A stretch of DNA of 64,000 nucleotides, from the NCBI GenBank assembly GCA_028023455.1, contig JAQFVV010006274.1, forward strand, positions 1 through 64,000, read 5' to 3'. The stretch comes from Epiperipatus broadwayi. Its lineage: Eukaryota > Onychophora > Udeonychophora > Euonychophora > Peripatidae. Below the pieces are notes generated by a model, which saw only the letters and a list, made by a program, of their open reading frames with translations, made no database searches and had not been told where the DNA came from. This document shows, in pieces, positions 59,443 through 64,000 of the stretch (its first letter is position 1; each line of letters opens with the position of its first letter). The position numbers were made by a program, and so were the translations under genes.

Positions 59443-60741
59443 TATATTTTATAAATAACTATAATAAATAGCATAAGTACTTTCAGTTAATTTCTAACCA
59501 ATTGAAATTTCATTTGTAAATTCAAATTTAGAAGTAAACGTCATCATTTCATATCCCAAAATTCATGAATTTTAATATTAACACATTGTCTATTACTTAA
59601 AAGATATCCTATTTCTATTTATCAAAATTACCTTCTTAATTTTTCTTTTATGATTTCTCTCTTCATGAAGAAACTTAGTATTTTCCAGATTGAAATTGAA
59701 AGTATATTCACATGCTTTTTCATGATCACAGAAATCAGATGTTATTCTTAAATCATTATTACTTATTTTTTATGTTTATATAATAATTGATGCTTATTTA
59801 ATCTTTTCTCAAAACTATACCTTGATTCATCTATTCAGCCTTGCATCTGCATAAAATTTATAAACAATATTACTTTTTTGTTTAAGAGAAATGAAACTAT
59901 ATAAATCACTATGTATATATATATTTTAAAATATTTATCTTGAACATTTGAAATAAATATCTATTTTTTATCATTAACTTTCTGCTCCCTTAAAGTAGTC
60001 TATTTCTTTTTAAATTGACATAAAATACAAGAAACTTGTTTAATATTATAACCAACTTCAATCAACTCTTTTTGAAGTTGATTACAATATTAAACAAATG
60101 TATTGCATTTTGCCTATTTAAAAATAAATAGACTACATTAAAGGAGTAAAAAATTAATGACAAAAAAATAGATATTTATTTCACATTTCAAATGCTCAAG
60201 CTAATTTTTTAAATATATATATAGTAATTTATGTAATGTTTAATTTTGTGTTCCATTTAATGTTAATAGATCAGTAAAGAGTTAAAAATATATGCCTGTT
60301 AAACAAAAAATTAATATTATTTATCAAATTATACACAAATGCAAAGCTTTATACAATACATAAATAAATCAAGGCATAGTTTTGAACAAAGATTAAAAAA
60401 ATATCAATTATTATATAAATGTAAAAAAAAAAAAAAAAGAGTAATTATGATTTAATAATGACATCTAATTTTTTTGATAATGAAAAAAAAGTTTACTTTT
60501 AATTTTGATCTGAAAAATACTAAGATTCTTCATGATGAGAGAAATCATAATAAAAGAAAAATTAAAGAGACAATTTTGATAAATAGGATACCTTTAATAG
60601 ATGTGTTAAATTAAAATTCATGAATCTTGGGATATGAAATAATGTTATTTTATCTAAATTTGAATTTAAACCATTTTCAGTAGAAAATTAAGAAATTAAC
60701 TGAAAGTACTTCTATGATTTATTAGTTATTTATAAAATATA
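59443..60741. repeat. 1.3-kb imperfect palindrome
   Basis: Arms of about 620-670 bp meet near 60066. Outer pair: TATATTTTATAAATAACT (59443) against AGTTATTTATAAAATATA (60724-60741). Further pairs: AGTACTTTCAGTTAATTTCT against AGAAATTAACTGAAAGTACT; TTGAAATAAATATCTATTTT and its complement; CAACTTCAA (60053-60061) against TTGAAGTTG (60072-60080). There is no coding sequence. It looks like a large foldback element or an inverted duplication. Confidence 0.8.
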
Positions 60742-61250
60742 CTATCTCATATATAAAATCCCTATTTTTTTCTGTTGTCTGATTGGTGAATATATGTTTG
60801 TTTATGAGGCTATCAAGTGTCAAATTCTCAACCGATTTTTAAAAAAATTGCATTTATACAAAGAAAGTAATTCTGCCATTAATAAAAAATGCTTTTCAGT
60901 TCATTTGCCGTTAACTAGAGGTAAGTATTTAAATCTGGAAGAGAATGTGATTACAGTACATAAATTCATGTTTGAAATATATTTAATGAGGGGGGGGGAT
61001 TAGATACTATAGTACCGTATTCATATTTAGTTTTGGTTAGCATATTACATTTATGTGAAGGAAGTTGCCATTAATAAAAAAAAGCTCAGAAGAAAAATCA
61101 CATGCTTTTAACTACAAAGGTATAGTATTTAAATTGCAAAAAAAAAAAAAAATATGAATACAATACATAAATTTATCTATGAAATGTGATATTTATTAAG
61201 GGGGGGGATAGATGCTATAATACTATTTACATTTAGTTTTGGTTAGCAAC
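60742..61250 (+). repeat. tandem repeat with G runs, possibly a Helitron-like 5' end
   Basis: About two units of roughly 200 bp (from about 60875 and 61069): GCCATTAATAAAAAA..., AAGGTATAGTATTTAAAT-type, TACATAAATT, AATGAGGGGGGGGG, ATTTAGTTTTGGTTAGCA. The leading part has TATATAAAATCCCTATTTTT, TCTGTTGTCTG and CAAATTCTCAACCGATTTTT, wording I associate with Helitron 5' regions in invertebrates. That last link is from memory and weak. Confidence 0.4.
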
Positions 61251-63030
61251 CAATTAAAAAAAAACAGCCTATTTAGGCCAGGTACATCTAGTCACCATTA
61301 TTTCCTAATATATTTATAGAGTCCCACTAAATAAACTAAATACTTTTATTCCTCCACTTTTTCATAACAAAAATGCCATTTTTTTTTCAGTTTTATCCTC
61401 ATATTATAGTAATATTTTAGATTTTTAGTCACTAAAATTTATTTTCATTTTCTTATTTTTGTACACTTTTCCAATAAAAAGATACATATTGAAGCAGTCG
61501 GATCTAAGTTCGATCCTAGCTTCATGATCTTTCACATGTAGCCAACTTCAAACCCTTGTACTAACTTTGAATTTCCGATGCAATGGGGCTTTATGCGTTC
61601 AGTCCACGCTAGTTTCCTTAAAGAAAAACTATTATAAATGTGTGTTAAAATTAACTCATTTGAGATTTAAACTAATCATTTCTATTAATAAATTCATGTT
61701 AGAATTATTCATGAATTTATATATATTATAACTGCGTGGATTGTGCGTGTATATATATTTATAAATGTTTAAATATATATAATTGTTCGAAAGTTTCATT
61801 GCGTCGGGAATGTTTATTTTACTTTTAAATAATATGTTAAATTTTTAGTGATTAATAGCTACATTCTTTCGATAAGCTTTCAGATTTTCTCTTTCCAAAA
61901 CAATGGTTAAAGTTTTTATTAATTAGAAATAGATAAGTCTTTAAAATGTTAGGACGGTCCTAATTAAAATCATTTTCTGATATTAAAAATTCATTTTCTA
62001 ATTAGAAAATGAATTCAAGTTAATGAGTTTGAAAGCCTTATCAAGGGAATGTATCTAACAACAACTAGTAAATTTTTTGTAAGATTGATTTAGCCTAAAG
62101 GCATCAGATACAGTATAAAAGTTTCCAAGCAGCTATTATTCCTCATTAAGAGAAGCTATATATATTTCATTAGAGAAGTCGCCCAGTTAAATTATGAAGT
62201 AAAATAGTGTTTCTCCCATGGTGGGGGGCTTAACTTCAAGAGTCTGACTACGGTTCCTTAAGTCCCCTGAAAATCTTCAATGTGGCTGCAATATAAAAAT
62301 TCATATACCAATCGTAAGCTGCCGAAACCTTAGAGAAATCTATCAAAATGCTATTCACATAATTTTCAAAATGCGCGCATATGTTTCATCCAACTGGACT
62401 CTGCCCTGTGGAAACGCAGAAGTCAACCATGAAGAAATGGTAATATCTTTCCGTTTGAACCTGGCCAGTTCTGAACTTTAAGTTAAAACATCTTTAAGCT
62501 ATCTACTGTAAAATTGTCTTTTTGTTAATGTTATTTTAAATTATGTAGTAATTCTCTATCTTAATCTCTAGTCTTTAAATTTAATATTTAACTTTCTCAT
62601 TTCTTACGATGGCGGTTCATTTATTATATATATATATATATTTATTGTGTGATTTATTAATATTGTTTATTTTTTATTATATGCCAATAATAACTTCAAC
62701 TCGATAATAATTTCCTTCGTTGCATTTGCCTTGTTAAATAATATATTTATTTTTACAGTAATTCTTACCCACTAGAACTATTTTGATACAGTTCTATTAA
62801 TTATCGAGTTGAGTGATTTGTACAATTTTTGCTATTTTATTAATGGCTAATAACAACAAATTATTAGCTCAATTTTTAACCTATGCTCCCGGCCACTTTA
62901 CTGAATTTATAATAGTTATTTATTCACATTAATTTATTGTTTCACAAAAAGGTTGATAAAGGAATTAAATGAATATATATATTCTAATTCAAATTTTATA
63001 CTTTCTAGTAATATTCAGGAAGGGCATGGG
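61251..63030. other. intergenic DNA with a GC-richer patch
   Basis: No gene found. The patches 61490-61610 and 62200-62470 are less AT-rich and may be old transposon pieces: a B-box-like AAGTTCGATCC lies near 61509, and GGTGGGGGGCTTAACTTC at 62220. A perfect 28-bp palindrome lies at 61988-62015, and TCAACTCGATAAT (about 62697) is inverted at about 62808. Confidence 0.4.
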
Positions 63031-63610
63031 ATTTAGGGCATAATTAATATAATTTCTAATTGCATTAAATACTTTTTGATTAAAGCACGTTTGACTTTAA
63101 TTTAACTTGATCAGGTCATCACGTAGAGCACTCTTTATATAAATTGGGTATTATTATTTAAATACGATGATTACCAAGTCATCATTTTCCGAACGTTGCT
63201 GACGCGAGCCATCTCCTGTTTCATAGGCTTGTCCTCAGTGATATTTCTATTAGTTTAATTATCTAGGAAGAAAGCACTTCCTCCACTTGCTCGTTTTATA
63301 TTTGGAACACCAAAGGTTCGAGGCTACGACCCGACCTGGTTTTCCCTGTGTTCTATGGATCCTTCATATAGGGCATTGAAGACTTGTCAAATACAAGCAG
63401 CCCTGCTATTTTCTCAAATCATAGACAAGCCATTATTTTTCACATTTATTCTTATAGCTCATAAGTCGTCAGTACCGTTTATTTCTCAGTTCCAGTAAAG
63501 CCCGCTCTCATGCTCGTAAATCGTGATGAATTGATTTTATTAAAGTCGAACAAATTAATATTTATTTATAATTAAATAAGTTTATTAAATATTAAAGTTA
63601 TGCCCTAAAT
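63031..63610. repeat. candidate terminal-inverted-repeat element (580 bp)
   Basis: ATTTAGGGCATAA (63031-63043) and TTATGCCCTAAAT (63598-63610) are exact 13-bp inverted ends around a segment that is GC-richer than its flanks. No duplication is visible at the edges and there is no transposase. Confidence 0.3.
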
Positions 63611-64000
63611 ACGTATCTTGTTCTTTGTGAATTGATTTGCGAATGTGAAAATAAATCTCACATTCTTTCCTTTAGAATCAGAATAATAATTTCAGTCATA
63701 GCCAAATACCTTTATCTACCTTTATTTTCTTGTCGGGGGCATAGACATATATTTATCATATAATATTGCGTAATAGTATTGGCATATAATAAGGACTGCC
63801 ATTCTTGTTGTAAATATAAATTCTGTTTAAAGACTAGAGGTAATCTATATAATCACAATCTAAAAGTTGAACAAAATTATAATTATTATTAAACATTTTA
63901 TTAACACATTTGGGTTTTTTTTAAACTTTCTTTCTTATTCAAATTATTTTAATATTAATGCTCACTGTCTGTATTGGCAACCCGAACATATATATATGAG
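63611..64000. other. intergenic AT-rich DNA at window end
   Basis: I see no recognisable feature here. Confidence 0.45.

Noticed and set aside
58273-61003. Several 60-71-codon frames as small genes
   Set aside because: They lie in LTR, palindrome or tandem-repeat sequence, without conserved motifs.

Overview
The window is about three-quarters A+T, gene-poor and rich in transposons, with long introns bounded by GT/AG. It is animal nuclear DNA. The one host gene found is the 3' end of a kinesin-3 motor with a PX domain, KIF16B/SNX23 in vertebrates and Klp98A in flies, on the plus strand. Its C-terminal wording (RGAGSNTHYEYEIK, the RSERVV block, a CP-containing stretch, a KGIFE..KY..S end) resembles the arthropod version as I remember it. 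An arthropod is my best guess, but one gene fragment does not settle the species.

Gene layout. Six exons (1310-1352, 8870-8917, 9711-9818, 19268-19357, 29361-29441, 32259-32414) join in one reading frame and end at TGA 32412-32414. The motor, FHA and coiled-coil exons lie upstream of the window. Introns are 0.8 to 10 kb and have been enlarged by transposons: a solo LTR at 3.2-4.9 kb, a defective Ty3/gypsy element at 10.4-15.4 kb, a LINE 3' fragment at 16.6-17.2 kb, palindromic MITE-like repeats, a second solo LTR at 20.3-22.1 kb, and a much younger Ty3/gypsy element at 22.4-27.9 kb with nearly identical 746-bp LTRs. Most datable intronic insertions lie antisense to the gene. The youngest lies sense.

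Downstream of the gene (32.6-64 kb) I find no further host gene. The region 43.3-58.9 kb is best read as one old minus-strand LTR retrotransposon with a decayed interior (48.0-51.6 kb) between two roughly 2.1-2.3 kb LTRs. Each LTR was later interrupted. The left one carries a 2.1-kb LTR-like insertion (44922-47028, duplication GTAT). The right one carries a palindromic MITE and a Penelope-like element (52629-57292, 12-bp duplication). The two LTRs act as each other's empty site, so the insertion points can be read directly.

The Penelope insertion holds one long minus-strand copy (reverse transcriptase plus GIY-YIG endonuclease) facing a 5'-truncated plus-strand copy. The two are broken by different single-A length changes. 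Its 3' tail motif, a small hairpin followed by CGAAAC, recurs in degenerate form inside other foldback repeats at 6.8, 19.5 and 29.9 kb. The last 5 kb holds a 1.3-kb palindrome, a tandem repeat with long G runs, and AT-rich DNA without recognisable genes.
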